A DNA stretch of 64,000 nt from Bradyrhizobium sp. CCH5-F6. GTDB taxonomy: Bacteria; Pseudomonadota; Alphaproteobacteria; Rhizobiales; Xanthobacteraceae. The stretch spans positions 1-64,000 of the forward strand of contig NZ_LSIC01000101.1 in the NCBI RefSeq assembly GCF_001556045.1. The letters are read 5' to 3'. Made by a program: the position numbers and the translations under genes. This document shows positions 28,149 through 37,022 of this stretch, one piece after another. The stretch's first letter is position 1, and each line of letters opens with the position of its first letter. The notes beneath the pieces are model-generated. The model was given only the letters and a program-made list of their open reading frames with translations. It had not been told where the DNA came from and searched no databases.

Positions 28149-28272
28149 GCACCGCGCGGCTAGAACGAGAGCTACGCAATCACGCTCGTGTAGGCGACAT
28201 ACGCGAGCATGATCGCGGCGGAGTGCCGCGGGCAAGCCTTGAGGCGAAGCCCGGGCAATCCGCCGCCTGCGC

Positions 28273-29253
28273 CTAGTTCGATCCCGCGGCCGCGGCAGTG
28301 AAGCTGCGGTCGACGGCTCGGCTTACGTCGAGCTTCTTCGGCAGGATGCCGTAGCGGGTCGAGCGGTCTGATGCCTCCTGCACCTCCTTCACGACGGTCT
28401 CGTCGATCACGATCGGGCTGGTGCGCTGTGCGGTGTAGGCGGAGAGCAGCACGTCTTCCGGCAACCTGGTCAGCTCGGCCGTATTCCTGGCGTATTCGGC
28501 GAGGTGATCAAGCGACCACAGCCGCGCCTTGTTCAGCCGCTGCACGAGATCCTGCACAGCCGCCCGCTTGGAGGCGATGGCGTTGTCGGAGGCAACGATG
28601 AAGGTGATCGTCGGCGTCAGGCCTTCGCCGTGGGCGATCACCCGAGCCTTGTCTTTCAGTGTGGCGAACGACACGTAGGGTTCCCACACAGCCCATGCGT
28701 CGATCGAGCCGGCGAGCAACGCGATTTTGGCATCGACCGGCCCGAGCGGCGCGAAGGTCGCATCCTCCAGCTTGATCCCGGCCTTCTCCAGCGTCGCGTC
28801 GATCAGGAACTGGCCCCAGCCGCCGCGGGTGCCGGCGAGACGCTTGCCCTTGAGATCGGCGGCCGAACCGATCGGGGAATCCTGGCGCACCAGGATAGCC
28901 TGGGTCTTTGCGTCCGACCTTGTGCCGCCGATCGCCTTGATCGGCGCGCCCGCCGCATAGACCGACAGGAAGGAGAGATCGCCCGTGTAGCCGACATCGA
29001 GCGCACCGGCGTTGAGCGCCTCGAGGATCGGGGCGGCTGCCGGAAATTCCGACCATTCGATCTTGTACGGCAGATCCTTTGCGTAGCCGGAAATTTCGAG
29101 CAGCGAGCGGTTGCCGCCCTTCTGGTCGCCGACGCGAAGCACGACGTTGTCCGCCGCGGACGATGCGGCAGCCGTCGACAAGGTGAACGCGGCGGCAAGC
29201 AGCGATGCGGCGAGACGGCGAGTGATGGGGAAGTGATGGGAGTTGATGCGCAT
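28273..29253 (-). CDS. Aliphatic sulfonate-type ABC substrate-binding protein
   Basis: Periplasmic SsuA-family binding protein, 326 residues, start at 29253 (MRINSHHFPITRRLAASLLA) with a signal peptide ending near SSAAD. The mature N-terminus VVLRVGDQKGGNRSLLEISG is typical of SsuA. Later segments are YKIEWSEFPAAAPILEALNAG and DAWAVWEPYV. It is divergent from the sulfonate gene set at 29728-35841 and has its own paralogue there (34903), suggesting a second ligand specificity served by the same membrane components. Confidence 0.82.
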   Translation of the reverse strand: MRINSHHFPITRRLAASLLAAAFTLSTAAASSAADNVVLRVGDQKGGNRSLLEISGYAKDLPYKIEWSEFPAAAPILEALNAGALDVGYTGDLSFLSVYAAGAPIKAIGGTRSDAKTQAILVRQDSPIGSAADLKGKRLAGTRGGWGQFLIDATLEKAGIKLEDATFAPLGPVDAKIALLAGSIDAWAVWEPYVSFATLKDKARVIAHGEGLTPTITFIVASDNAIASKRAAVQDLVQRLNKARLWSLDHLAEYARNTAELTRLPEDVLLSAYTAQRTSPIVIDETVVKEVQEASDRSTRYGILPKKLDVSRAVDRSFTAAAAGSN

Positions 29254-29727
29254 GTGGCCTGTCTTGTTGCTTAGCTCACGACGCGTGAGCGAACGATGCA
29301 GCGAGACGATCAAGTCTATGATCGCGTGATGCGCAGTCAATGAAATGACCATCCGTATTGCGCGTGCATCAGGCAATGACGTTTCAGCAAAGCTGGGCTT
29401 TCGAGCATGGTCGATGTGCGCGGCCGAGACTGTGCGGGAATGAAGCGCTTCGAGGAAGCACGGCGCGCTTTGCCGGCAGATGCATCATCGAAAATGCTTT
29501 GCTCGTCACCGCACGCGCCGATGGAGAGAATGACTTTGCGGCGCGCAACATTCGAAATTCCATTTCATTGACGATGCGGCAACGGGGCCGCATGATTTGC
29601 GCATCGCATCAACGTGGCGGGTGACCGCCGCACAACGACATTCTCTCAACGCAGCTCCGCACGGACCATGCGCAACGCGACACGTTGCGCAAACGGTGGA
29701 GCCGTGCCAGCGCAGGAGCGGGGACCG
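29254..29727. other. Divergent regulatory gap of the sulfonate genes
   Basis: A 474-base gap with divergent genes on both sides. It holds a 9-bp perfect inverted repeat at 29669-29691 (separate entry). A possible 88-residue open frame at 29358-29624 lacks a good start and has unlikely composition; I do not call it. The section 29505-29590 is relatively AT-rich compared with the genes around it. Confidence 0.55.
29669..29691. promoter_or_regulatory. Candidate operator upstream of the sulfonate operon
   Basis: Perfect inverted repeat TGCGCAACG-CGACA-CGTTGCGCA, with its right edge 36 bases before the start at 29728. Size and symmetry fit a dimeric regulator site or a leader hairpin. No regulator gene is adjacent, so the protein is unknown. 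Confidence 0.4.
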
Positions 29728-30831
29728 ATGAACAACGACAATCAGCGCGCCAGATCGAGTCTCGACCGTCGCCGTCTGATTCAGGCGGGGCTGGCTGCAG
29801 CCTTCGCCGCGCCGCTCGGCGCCCTTGGCGCCGCGCAGGCCTTCGTGCCGGGCAGGATTGCGACCGGCGTCGACTTCTCGGAGTTTCCGCTGTGCCGGAC
29901 GGCATCGGATGCGCCTGCGCTCACCGGCGCGCCGCGCAAGCTGAAGCTGTCCTGGAATGCCGGCGCGGTCTGTCTCGCGCCGGTGCCTGTCGCGATCGAG
30001 CACGGCTTCTTCCAGAAGCACAATCTCGACGTCGAGCTCATCAACTATTCCGGTTCGACCGACCAGCTGCTCGAGGCGATCGCGACGGGCAAGAGCGATG
30101 CCGGCCTCGGCATGGCGCTACGATGGCTGAAGCCGCTCGAGCAGGGTTTTGACGTGAAGATCGCCGCCGGCACCCATGGTGGCTGCTTGCGCGCTCTGAC
30201 CCGGGCCGATTCCGGCATCAACAAGCTCGCCGATCTCAAGGGCAAGATCGTCGCGGTCGGCGATCTCGGCGGTCCGGACAAGAACTTCTTCTCCATTCAG
30301 CTCGCCAAGCTCGGTATCGATCCGAACAAGGATGTCGACTGGCGCGCCTATCCCGGAAACCTCCTCAACGTTGCCGTCGAGAAGGGCGAGGTGCAGGCCT
30401 TCCTGGCGTCCGATCCGCTCGGCTATCTCTGGCTGAAGGATACCCAGTACAAGGAGATCGCGTCGAACCTCGACGGCGAATATCGCGACAGGAGCTGCTG
30501 CATCCTTGGCCTGCGCGGCAGCCTGATCCGCGAGGAGCCGCAGGTCGCGCGCGCCCTCACGCAGGCGCTGCTCGATGCCGCGATGTTCACCTCGCAGAAC
30601 CCGACCGTGACGGCGAAATCGTTCCAGCCCTACGCGCCCAAGACGGCGAGCGTCGCCGACATCGAGGGCATGGTGCGTTACCACACCCACCACCATCATC
30701 CCGTCGGCGACGTGCTCAAGCGCGAGCTCAAGGCCTATGCCGACGATCTGAAGAGCGTGCAGGTCTTCAAGCAGAGCACCGATACGGCGAAATTCGCGGA
30801 GCGCATCTATGTCGACGTATTCGCTGTCTGA
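29728..30831 (+). CDS. ABC transporter substrate-binding protein (NrtA/SsuA-like, Tat-type signal)
   Basis: Periplasmic binding protein of 367 residues, first gene of the 29728-35841 run. The N-terminus has a twin-arginine-like signal, SLDRRRLIQAGLAAAFAAPL, ending near AQA. The body contains KLKLSWNAGAVCLAPVPVAI, GFFQKHNLDVELINYSGSTD and the hinge DLKGKIVAVGDLGG. A histidine cluster THHHHPVGD near residue 315 is unusual and could bind metal or ligand. GGAGCGGGGA upstream is the ribosome site. The last 23 bases overlap the permease gene. Sulfonate or other organosulfur ligand is inferred from neighbours. Confidence 0.8.
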   Translation: MNNDNQRARSSLDRRRLIQAGLAAAFAAPLGALGAAQAFVPGRIATGVDFSEFPLCRTASDAPALTGAPRKLKLSWNAGAVCLAPVPVAIEHGFFQKHNLDVELINYSGSTDQLLEAIATGKSDAGLGMALRWLKPLEQGFDVKIAAGTHGGCLRALTRADSGINKLADLKGKIVAVGDLGGPDKNFFSIQLAKLGIDPNKDVDWRAYPGNLLNVAVEKGEVQAFLASDPLGYLWLKDTQYKEIASNLDGEYRDRSCCILGLRGSLIREEPQVARALTQALLDAAMFTSQNPTVTAKSFQPYAPKTASVADIEGMVRYHTHHHHPVGDVLKRELKAYADDLKSVQVFKQSTDTAKFAERIYVDVFAV

Positions 30832-31831
30832 CGGCCTCGCTTCCGGCGCGCCGCGCCTGACGCGCGCGCCGCTGCTTGCGGGCTGGCTCCGGGAATCCGG
30901 CGTCGGCGTGCTCGCCAGCCTCACCTGGATCGCCTCAGGCCTGTCGTGCCTGTGGTGGGAGGACGTCGGCGACTGGTCGCGCACGCACTCGCTCGGCATT
31001 GCCGCCTTCGTCATCGCGGCCGTGGCGCTGTTCGGAACGGTCGGCGCCGACTATCTGGGGTCGGCGGGACAGGCGTTGCGCAAGCGCGCGCCCTGGCTCG
31101 TCGCGCTCGGCATCGTCCTCACGATCTGGGAGATCGCGACCGCGAAGTTCGCCTGGCTTCCGCTGCCGTTCTTTCCGCCGCCGCAGGCGATCATCGAGGT
31201 CTATACCGACGATCTGCCGAAGCTGCTCGACAGCGTCCTTGCGTCCATAAAGCTGCAGCTCGGCGGTTATCTGATCGGCGCCACGGTCGGCTTCCTGACC
31301 GGCGTCTCGATCGGCTGGTCGCGCGCCGTCGGCTACTGGGTGCATCCCGTGCTGCGCTTCATCGGGCCGCTGCCGGCGACCGCCTGGCTGCCGATCGCCT
31401 TCTTCACGTTCCCGTCGAGCTGGAGCGCATCGACCTTCCTGATCGCGCTGGCGACCGGCTTCCCCGTCACGGTGCTGACCTGGTCGGGCGTCGCGAGCGT
31501 CAGCAACGCCTATTACGACGTCGCGCGCACCCTGGGAGCAAAGCCTTCCTTCCTGGTGCTGAAGGTCGCGATTCCAGCGGCGTTGCCGCATGTCTTCGTC
31601 GGCTTGTTCATGGGGCTCGGCTCGTCCTTCGCGGTGCTGGTCGTCGCCGAGATGATCGGCGTCAAGGCCGGGCTCGGCTGGTACCTGCAATGGGCGCAGG
31701 GCTGGGCCGCCTACGCCAACATGTATGCGGCGCTGATCGTCATGTCGCTGCTCTGCTCCGGCGCGATCACGCTGCTGTTCGCGATCCGCGATCGCCTGCT
31801 GGTCTGGCAGAAGGGGACGGTGAAATGGTAG
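30809..31831 (+). CDS. ABC transporter permease, SsuC-type with extra N-terminal helices
   Basis: Inner-membrane permease, 340 residues, about 80 longer than typical SsuC. The extra N-terminal part holds two additional hydrophobic segments (VLASLTWIASGLSCLWW and SLGIAAFVIAAVALFGTVGA). The core has LPATAWLPIAFFTFPSSWSA, coupling loop YDVARTLGAKPSFLVLKVAI and GLGSSFAVLVVAEMIGVKAG. It overlaps the binding-protein gene by 23 bases and the ATPase gene by 7 bases, so the three are co-translated. Confidence 0.85.
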   Translation: MSTYSLSDGLASGAPRLTRAPLLAGWLRESGVGVLASLTWIASGLSCLWWEDVGDWSRTHSLGIAAFVIAAVALFGTVGADYLGSAGQALRKRAPWLVALGIVLTIWEIATAKFAWLPLPFFPPPQAIIEVYTDDLPKLLDSVLASIKLQLGGYLIGATVGFLTGVSIGWSRAVGYWVHPVLRFIGPLPATAWLPIAFFTFPSSWSASTFLIALATGFPVTVLTWSGVASVSNAYYDVARTLGAKPSFLVLKVAIPAALPHVFVGLFMGLGSSFAVLVVAEMIGVKAGLGWYLQWAQGWAAYANMYAALIVMSLLCSGAITLLFAIRDRLLVWQKGTVKW

Positions 31832-32610
31832 AAGCAGCTCTCGCCGAGATTGCCACGCATTCGGCCGCCGGCGCTGCGCTCGATATCGAGCAGGTCAGCC
31901 ACGCCTTCGACATCGACGGCGCCGAGCTGCCGGTGCTCAGCGACGTCAGCATCTCCGTGCAGCCGGGCGAATTCGTCGCGCTGCTCGGCCCTTCCGGCTG
32001 TGGCAAGTCCACTCTGTTGCGGCTGGTTGCGGGTCTCGACAAGCCCAAGGTCGGGACGCTGCGTGAGGACGAGGACCGCATTACGCGGCCGCATCCTTCG
32101 CGCGTCGTCGTGTTCCAGGATCCAACGCTGTTCCCCTGGCGGTCGGTCTGGGACAACGTCGCGCTGGGTCTCGAGGCCCAGGGCACCCTCAAGAGCCAAC
32201 GTCAGCGGGTCGACGATGCGCTCGATCTGGTCGGCCTGACGTCTTTTCGCAACGCCTATCCGCACCAGCTCTCCGGCGGCATGGCGCAGCGCGTCGCGCT
32301 GGTCAACGATCCGAAGATCCTCATCCTCGACGAGCCGCTCGGAAAACTGGACTCGCTTACCCGCATAACCATGCAAGCCGAACTTGTCGCGCTGTGGCAA
32401 CGCAAGGGATTCACCACGCTGCTCGTCACGCATGACGCCGAGGAGGCGCTTGTGCTCGCCAACCGCGTCATCGTGTTCAGCGACCGCCCGGCACGCGTGA
32501 AAGCCGACATCCGCGTCGACCGCCCCTATCCACGTCACCGCGGCGATCCGTATCTGTCCGACCTGCGCCGGCAGATTCTCGGTCTTTTGGGGCTGGATGC
32601 CACATGGTGA
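31825..32610 (+). CDS. SsuB-type ABC ATPase with four-residue deletion after the signature
   Basis: ATPase for the sulfonate-type importer, 261 residues, ATG 31825 within the permease stop region. Walker A GPSGCGKST (55-63), Q-loop VFQDPTLFPW, signature LSGGM (149-153), Walker B ILILDEPLGKLD and H-loop LVTHD are present. Between signature and Walker B the protein reads QRVAL-VNDPKIL. The other ATPases in this window have four more residues here (for example RVALAQVLIRDPRIL). This is an in-frame loss of 12 bases at about 32298-32301, removing one helical turn that links the signature to Walker B. Activity is therefore doubtful. Confidence 0.85.
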   Translation: MVEAALAEIATHSAAGAALDIEQVSHAFDIDGAELPVLSDVSISVQPGEFVALLGPSGCGKSTLLRLVAGLDKPKVGTLREDEDRITRPHPSRVVVFQDPTLFPWRSVWDNVALGLEAQGTLKSQRQRVDDALDLVGLTSFRNAYPHQLSGGMAQRVALVNDPKILILDEPLGKLDSLTRITMQAELVALWQRKGFTTLLVTHDAEEALVLANRVIVFSDRPARVKADIRVDRPYPRHRGDPYLSDLRRQILGLLGLDATW

Positions 32611-33776
32611 CCCCCGCAGCCCAGGGGCGGACGCCCCATAGCGAGCCTGACTACGTCGCTCGCGCCGAGGCGCTGGCCATGAGCTTTGCCTCGCGCGCGG
32701 CCGAGCATGATCGCACCGGCAGCTTCCCATTCGAGAACTTTCGCGAGCTGTCCGAGGCGGGCCTGCTGTCGCTGACGGTGCCGGCAATACATGGCGGTGC
32801 AGGCGCCGGCGCAAGATACGCGGCGCGCGTCATCGGCATCCTCGCCAAGGCTGATCCGTCGACGGCGCTGGTGCTGGCGATGCACTATATCAACCACCTC
32901 GTCATGGCGCGCAGCCCGACCTGGCCGGCCCGGCTGTCGCGCAAGCTTGCGCGCGAGACGGTCGAAGGCGTCGCGCTCGTCAACGCGCTGCGCGTCGAGC
33001 CCGAGCTGGGTTCACCGGCGCGCGGCGGCCTGCCGGCGACGATCGCGCGGCGGACCGAGACCGGCTGGCGCCTTTCCGGCCACAAGATCTATTCGACGGG
33101 CTCGCCAATCCTGAAATGGTATCTGGTCTGGGCGCGGACTGACGAGGCCGAACCGCGCATCGGACAGTTCCTGGTGCCGGCGGGCCTGCCGGGCACGCGC
33201 ATCGTCGAGACCTGGGATCATCACGGCCTGCGTGCCAGCGGCAGCCACGATGTGATCTTCGACGACGTGGTGATCCCCCTGGATGCCGAGGTGGATGTCC
33301 GCAAACCCGCCGACTGGCAGGGTCCTGACGTGACGCAGGCGACCGTCCACACCGTCTTCGTCGCTGCGATCTATGACGGCGTTGCACGCGCCGCGCGCGA
33401 CTGGCTGATCTCGTTCCTGAAGCAGCGGGCTCCCGCCAGCCTCGGCGCGCCACTGGCGAGCTTGCCGCGCGCGCAGGAGATCCTCGGCGCCATCGAAGCC
33501 CGGCTCGCGGTCAACGCGCGGCTGATCGAGTCCTTTGCCCGTGACTTCGATGACGGGGTCAAGCTCTCCGCGGGGGAATCCAACGTCATCAAGCTCACCG
33601 TGACGGGAAACGCCGTCGCCGCGGTCGAGGACGCGCTGTCGCTCTCCGGCAATCACGGCCTGTCCCGCGCCAATCCGCTGGAGCGGCATTATCGCGACGT
33701 GCTGTGCGGGCGGGTGCACACGCCACAGGACGATACCACGCGCATCGGCCTCGGCCGCACCGCATTGGGCCTCTAG
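32604..33776 (+). CDS. Acyl-CoA dehydrogenase-like flavoprotein (SfnB/DszC type)
   Basis: Flavoprotein of 390 residues in the acyl-CoA dehydrogenase fold, overlapping the ATPase stop by 7 bases. Landmarks: FENFRELSEAGLLSLTVPAI, GWRLSGHKIYSTGSPILKWY, TWDHHGLRASGSHDVIFDDV and a C-terminal SGNHGLSRANPLERHYRDVL. The context next to an SsuD-like monooxygenase and SsuA proteins points to the SfnB/DszC subgroup, which oxidises organosulfur compounds with reduced flavin rather than dehydrogenating acyl-CoA. A separate flavin reductase would be needed, and none is present in the window. Confidence 0.8.
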   Translation: MVTPAAQGRTPHSEPDYVARAEALAMSFASRAAEHDRTGSFPFENFRELSEAGLLSLTVPAIHGGAGAGARYAARVIGILAKADPSTALVLAMHYINHLVMARSPTWPARLSRKLARETVEGVALVNALRVEPELGSPARGGLPATIARRTETGWRLSGHKIYSTGSPILKWYLVWARTDEAEPRIGQFLVPAGLPGTRIVETWDHHGLRASGSHDVIFDDVVIPLDAEVDVRKPADWQGPDVTQATVHTVFVAAIYDGVARAARDWLISFLKQRAPASLGAPLASLPRAQEILGAIEARLAVNARLIESFARDFDDGVKLSAGESNVIKLTVTGNAVAAVEDALSLSGNHGLSRANPLERHYRDVLCGRVHTPQDDTTRIGLGRTALGL

Positions 33777-33805
33777 CTTTCCGGACAACAATCAGGGAGA
33801 CGATC

Positions 33806-34906
33806 ATGTCGATCGAGTTCATCGGCTTCATCAGCAACAACAATTCGTCCGAGACCATCGTCCGCGAAGGACCTGTCCTCGACCCGACCCACATCGAGAC
33901 GGTGGCGAAGGCGCATGAGAATGCCGGCTTCGATCGTGCGCTGCTGGCTTTTCATTCGACGACGCCGGATGCGCTTCAGGTGGCCCAGCACGTGCTCAAC
34001 ACGACCAGCCACCTCAACGTGCTGATCGCGCAGCGGCCCGGCTTCACCGCGCCGACACTGCTGGCGCGGCAGTTCGCCGTGCTCGATCAGTTCTCCCGCG
34101 GCAGGGTCGCGATCCACGTCATCACCGGCGGCAACGCTACCGAGCTTCGGCAGGACGGCAACACGCTGGACGACAAGGACGAGCGCTATGCCCGCACCTC
34201 GGAGTTTCTCGATGTCCTCAAGCTGGAATGGGCAAGCGACAAGCCGTTCAGCTACAAGGGCAAGTACTATCAGGTCGAGAACGCCTTCTCGCAGGTGAAG
34301 CCCTATCGTCCGGAGGGCATCCGGATCTATTTCGGCGGCGCCTCGGATGCGGCGATTGACGTCGCCGGCAAGCATGCCGACACATTTGCGTTGTGGGGCG
34401 AATCCTATGCACAGGTACGCGACATCACGTCCCGCGTCCACAACGCGGCGGTCCGGCATGGGCGGCCAACGCCGCGCTTCAGTCTCTCGGTGCGGCCGAT
34501 CATCGCGCCGACCGAGAAGCAGGCCTGGGAGAAGGCAGAGGAGATCCTGGCGCGCGCCACGGCGCTGCAGGACAAGACCGGCTATCGCAAGCCGGCCGAC
34601 GGTCACGCCACCGCGGGCGCGCGGCGCCTGCTGGCGCTGGCCGACCAGGGCAGTCGGATCGACAAGCGGCTGTGGACCGAGATCGCCAAGCTCACCGGCG
34701 CCAACAGCAACACCACCGCGCTGGTCGGCACGCCCGAGCAGGTCGCCGAAGTGTTCGGCGACTACTACGACCTCGGCATCAGCCACTTCCTGATCCGCGG
34801 CTTCGATCCGCTGATTGACGCCATCGAATACGGCCGAGAGCTGATACCGCTGACGCGCAAGCTGATCGCCGAGCGTCAGGCCGTTCGCGGCGAGGCCGCG
34901 GAATGA
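33806..34906 (+). CDS. ssuD: FMNH2-dependent alkanesulfonate monooxygenase-like protein
   Basis: LLM-class flavin-dependent monooxygenase of the SsuD/SfnG group, 366 residues (E. coli SsuD is 381). Ribosome site AGGGAGA at 33794-33800. Family segments: VLNTTSHLNVLIAQRPGFTA, IHVITGGNATELRQDGNTLD, SYKGKYYQVENAFS and YFGGASDAAIDVAGKHADTF, then FLIRGFDPLIDAIEYGRELI. SsuD splits C1 alkanesulfonates to aldehyde and sulfite using FMNH2 from SsuE; no SsuE is encoded nearby. Gene order binding protein-permease-ATPase-ACAD-SsuD-SsuA fits sulfur scavenging. The SsuD versus SfnG choice is not settled. Confidence 0.83.
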   Translation: MSIEFIGFISNNNSSETIVREGPVLDPTHIETVAKAHENAGFDRALLAFHSTTPDALQVAQHVLNTTSHLNVLIAQRPGFTAPTLLARQFAVLDQFSRGRVAIHVITGGNATELRQDGNTLDDKDERYARTSEFLDVLKLEWASDKPFSYKGKYYQVENAFSQVKPYRPEGIRIYFGGASDAAIDVAGKHADTFALWGESYAQVRDITSRVHNAAVRHGRPTPRFSLSVRPIIAPTEKQAWEKAEEILARATALQDKTGYRKPADGHATAGARRLLALADQGSRIDKRLWTEIAKLTGANSNTTALVGTPEQVAEVFGDYYDLGISHFLIRGFDPLIDAIEYGRELIPLTRKLIAERQAVRGEAAE

Positions 34907-35841
34907 TCCGCCTCGTGCTCGCCGGAGCGCTGCTATTCGGCTCGTTCGAGCTCGCGGCAGCGCAAACCACCTTGCGGGTGGGCGACCAGAAGGGCAATGC
35001 GCAGGCCGTGATGGAAGCGGCCGGCGTGCTCAAGGACGTGCCCTACAGGATCGAGTGGAAGGAGTTTCCGGCAGCCGCGCCGCTGCTCGAGGCGCTCAGT
35101 GCAGGGGCGATCGAGACCGGGCTCGTCGGGGATGCGCCCTTCCCCTTCGCCGCCGCCTCCGGCGCACCGGTGAAAGCGATTGCCGCGATCCGGCAGACCC
35201 GCGAGGGGCTTGCGATCCTCGTGCCCGAGACCTCGCCGATCAAGACGTTCGCCGACCTGCGCGGCAAGAAGATCGCAACCGGCCGCGGCTCGATCGGCCA
35301 TCAACTGATCCTCGCTGCGCTCGAGAAGAACGGCTGGAGTGCGGGTGACGTGCAGATCGCATTCCTGGCCCCCTCGGATGCCAAGATCGCGTACACGCAA
35401 GGCTCAGTCGATGCATGGTCGACCTGGGAGCCCTATGTCAGCCAGGAGGAGGTGCTGTTCAAGTCGCGCCGCATCATCACCTCGGAAGGGCTCACGCCGG
35501 GCTTGAGCTTCCAGGTCGCACGGCCCGACGCCATCCGCGACAAGCGCGCGGAGCTGACGGACTTCATCCGGCGCCTCACCGCGGCACGGGCGTGGTCGCT
35601 GAACAATGTCGACGGCTATGCCGCGACCTGGGGCAGGCTGATGAACATCCCGACCGCGGTGCCGCAGAACTGGCTCTCCCGCGCAAAGATCCGCATCGCG
35701 CCGATCGACGATGGCGTCGTCGCTGACGAGCAGAGCACGATCGACCTCTATTTCCGCTGGGGCTTGATCAAGCAGAAGCTCGATGCGGCCGCGATCGTTG
35801 ATCGCTCGTTCACGGATGCGATTGCGAAGGCAGGACTCTGA
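34903..35841 (+). CDS. SsuA-family substrate-binding protein
   Basis: Periplasmic sulfonate-type binding protein, 312 residues, ATG overlapping the ssuD stop by 4 bases. Signal peptide MIRLVLAGALLFGSFELAAA. Mature N-terminus TTLRVGDQKGNAQAVMEAAG, then YRIEWKEFPAAAPLLEALSA and AGAIETGLVGDAPFPFAAAS. It is clearly paralogous to the 28273 protein (same EWxEFPAAAPxLEAL core). It is the last gene of the run and is followed by the palindromic intergenic repeat. Confidence 0.85.
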   Translation: MIRLVLAGALLFGSFELAAAQTTLRVGDQKGNAQAVMEAAGVLKDVPYRIEWKEFPAAAPLLEALSAGAIETGLVGDAPFPFAAASGAPVKAIAAIRQTREGLAILVPETSPIKTFADLRGKKIATGRGSIGHQLILAALEKNGWSAGDVQIAFLAPSDAKIAYTQGSVDAWSTWEPYVSQEEVLFKSRRIITSEGLTPGLSFQVARPDAIRDKRAELTDFIRRLTAARAWSLNNVDGYAATWGRLMNIPTAVPQNWLSRAKIRIAPIDDGVVADEQSTIDLYFRWGLIKQKLDAAAIVDRSFTDAIAKAGL

Positions 35842-35985
35842 CCCTCTCCCCTTGTGGGAGAGGGTGGCTCGCCGCGTAGCGGCGAGACGGGTGAGGGGTT
35901 TCTCTCCGCGCACTTCGATGTCACCGTATGGATAGATACCCCTCATCCGGCGCTTCGCGCCACCTTCTCCCACAAGGGGAGAAGG
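35842..35985. repeat. Imperfect palindromic intergenic repeat element
   Basis: About 145 bases with inverted arms. The left arm (35842-35899) begins CCCTCTCCCCTTGTGGGAGA and ends GGTGAGGGGT. The right arm (35938-35985) is the reverse complement of the same pattern (ACCCCTCAT ... CTTGTGGGAGAA read on the other strand), with about 38 bases between. Each arm contains its own small stem (CTCTCCC..GGGAGAG and CTCGCCGC..GCGGCGAG). I know this as a dispersed intergenic repeat type in Bradyrhizobium, similar in role to RIME-like elements; that is from memory. Confidence 0.75.
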
Positions 35986-36176
35986 AAGAAGCGCCCTCAC
36001 GATCACTTCAAGGACTCGTGAGGAAAAGAAGATTTCCGGTGCAAGCGCAATCCTCGACACGTTCTTGCTGCATCTGACGCTACCGACAACACCCCCATTG
36101 CTATTTGCACCGCCTCCCTTGCACCGCGCTTCACTCCCGCAAAAATCAGACAGACGACCACATCGGGAGACCGGCC

Positions 36177-37022
36177 ATGGGCCTGCAAGAAACAAAAATC
36201 GAGTCGCTTCCTTTCGTTACTGCCGAACTCAACTATCTCGCGCCGACATCGGGAAAGCCGCGAACCTACGCATTCGATCCGCCGCCGGGCGAGCCGAAGA
36301 GCACGGCGCTGGCCGAGCCGCATCAGGTCCCGATCTTCGATGCACGGCTGATCGCGCAGAACCTCTCACTCGACCGCGAAGGTTTTGCACTGGTGCGCCA
36401 TTCGACGCGGGTGAGAGACTTCTACAACGACGAGGAGGTGAAGGCGGTCTACTATCCCGCCGTCGAGGCCTTTCTGCGCGCCACGCTGAAGGCCGACCGG
36501 GTCGTCATCTTCGACCACACCGTGCGCAAGCGCGTGGATGGCGCCGCCGATATTCGCAGCAGTGGCCCTCGCCAGCCTGCAACGCGCGTCCATGTCGACC
36601 AGACCGCCATCTCCGGCGCCAACCGCGTGCGCGAGCACCTGCCTGACGAAGCCGAAGAGCTGCTCAAGGGCCGCGTGCAGGTGATCAATCTGTGGCGGCC
36701 GATCCGGGGCCCCTTGCGCGATTCACCTTTGGCGATGGCGGACGGCACCACGGTTGCGCCCGACGATCTCGTCGCCTCGGATCTGATCTATCCGAACCGC
36801 CACGGCGAGACCTATTCGGTGAAGTACAATCCGAACCATCGCTGGTTCTATTTCCCCGAGATGACGGCGGATGAGGCGTTGCTGCTCAAGTGCTACGATT
36901 CCGCAACCGACGGGCGCACGCGGTTTGGGCCGCACACCGCCTTCATCGATCCGACCACGCCGGCGGATGCACCGCCGCGCGAGAGCATCGAAGTGCGCAC
37001 GCTGGTGTTCCATCGGCGGTAA
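36177..37022 (+). CDS. CmcJ/NvfI-family oxidoreductase
   Basis: Protein of 281 residues, ATG 36177 with GGGAGA upstream. It matches the CmcJ/AsaB/NvfI group: FDHTVRKRVDGAADIR, PATRVHVDQTAISGANRVRE, QVINLWRPIRGPL, and the C-terminal HRWFYFPEMTADEALLLKCY-DS block followed by RFGPHTAFIDP. These are non-heme iron/2-oxoglutarate-like hydroxylases (CmcJ is involved in cephamycin 7-alpha-methoxylation), but bacterial standalone members have no known substrate. No biosynthetic cluster is visible around it. It stands between the intergenic repeat and a broken dehydrogenase gene. Confidence 0.8.
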   Translation: MGLQETKIESLPFVTAELNYLAPTSGKPRTYAFDPPPGEPKSTALAEPHQVPIFDARLIAQNLSLDREGFALVRHSTRVRDFYNDEEVKAVYYPAVEAFLRATLKADRVVIFDHTVRKRVDGAADIRSSGPRQPATRVHVDQTAISGANRVREHLPDEAEELLKGRVQVINLWRPIRGPLRDSPLAMADGTTVAPDDLVASDLIYPNRHGETYSVKYNPNHRWFYFPEMTADEALLLKCYDSATDGRTRFGPHTAFIDPTTPADAPPRESIEVRTLVFHRR

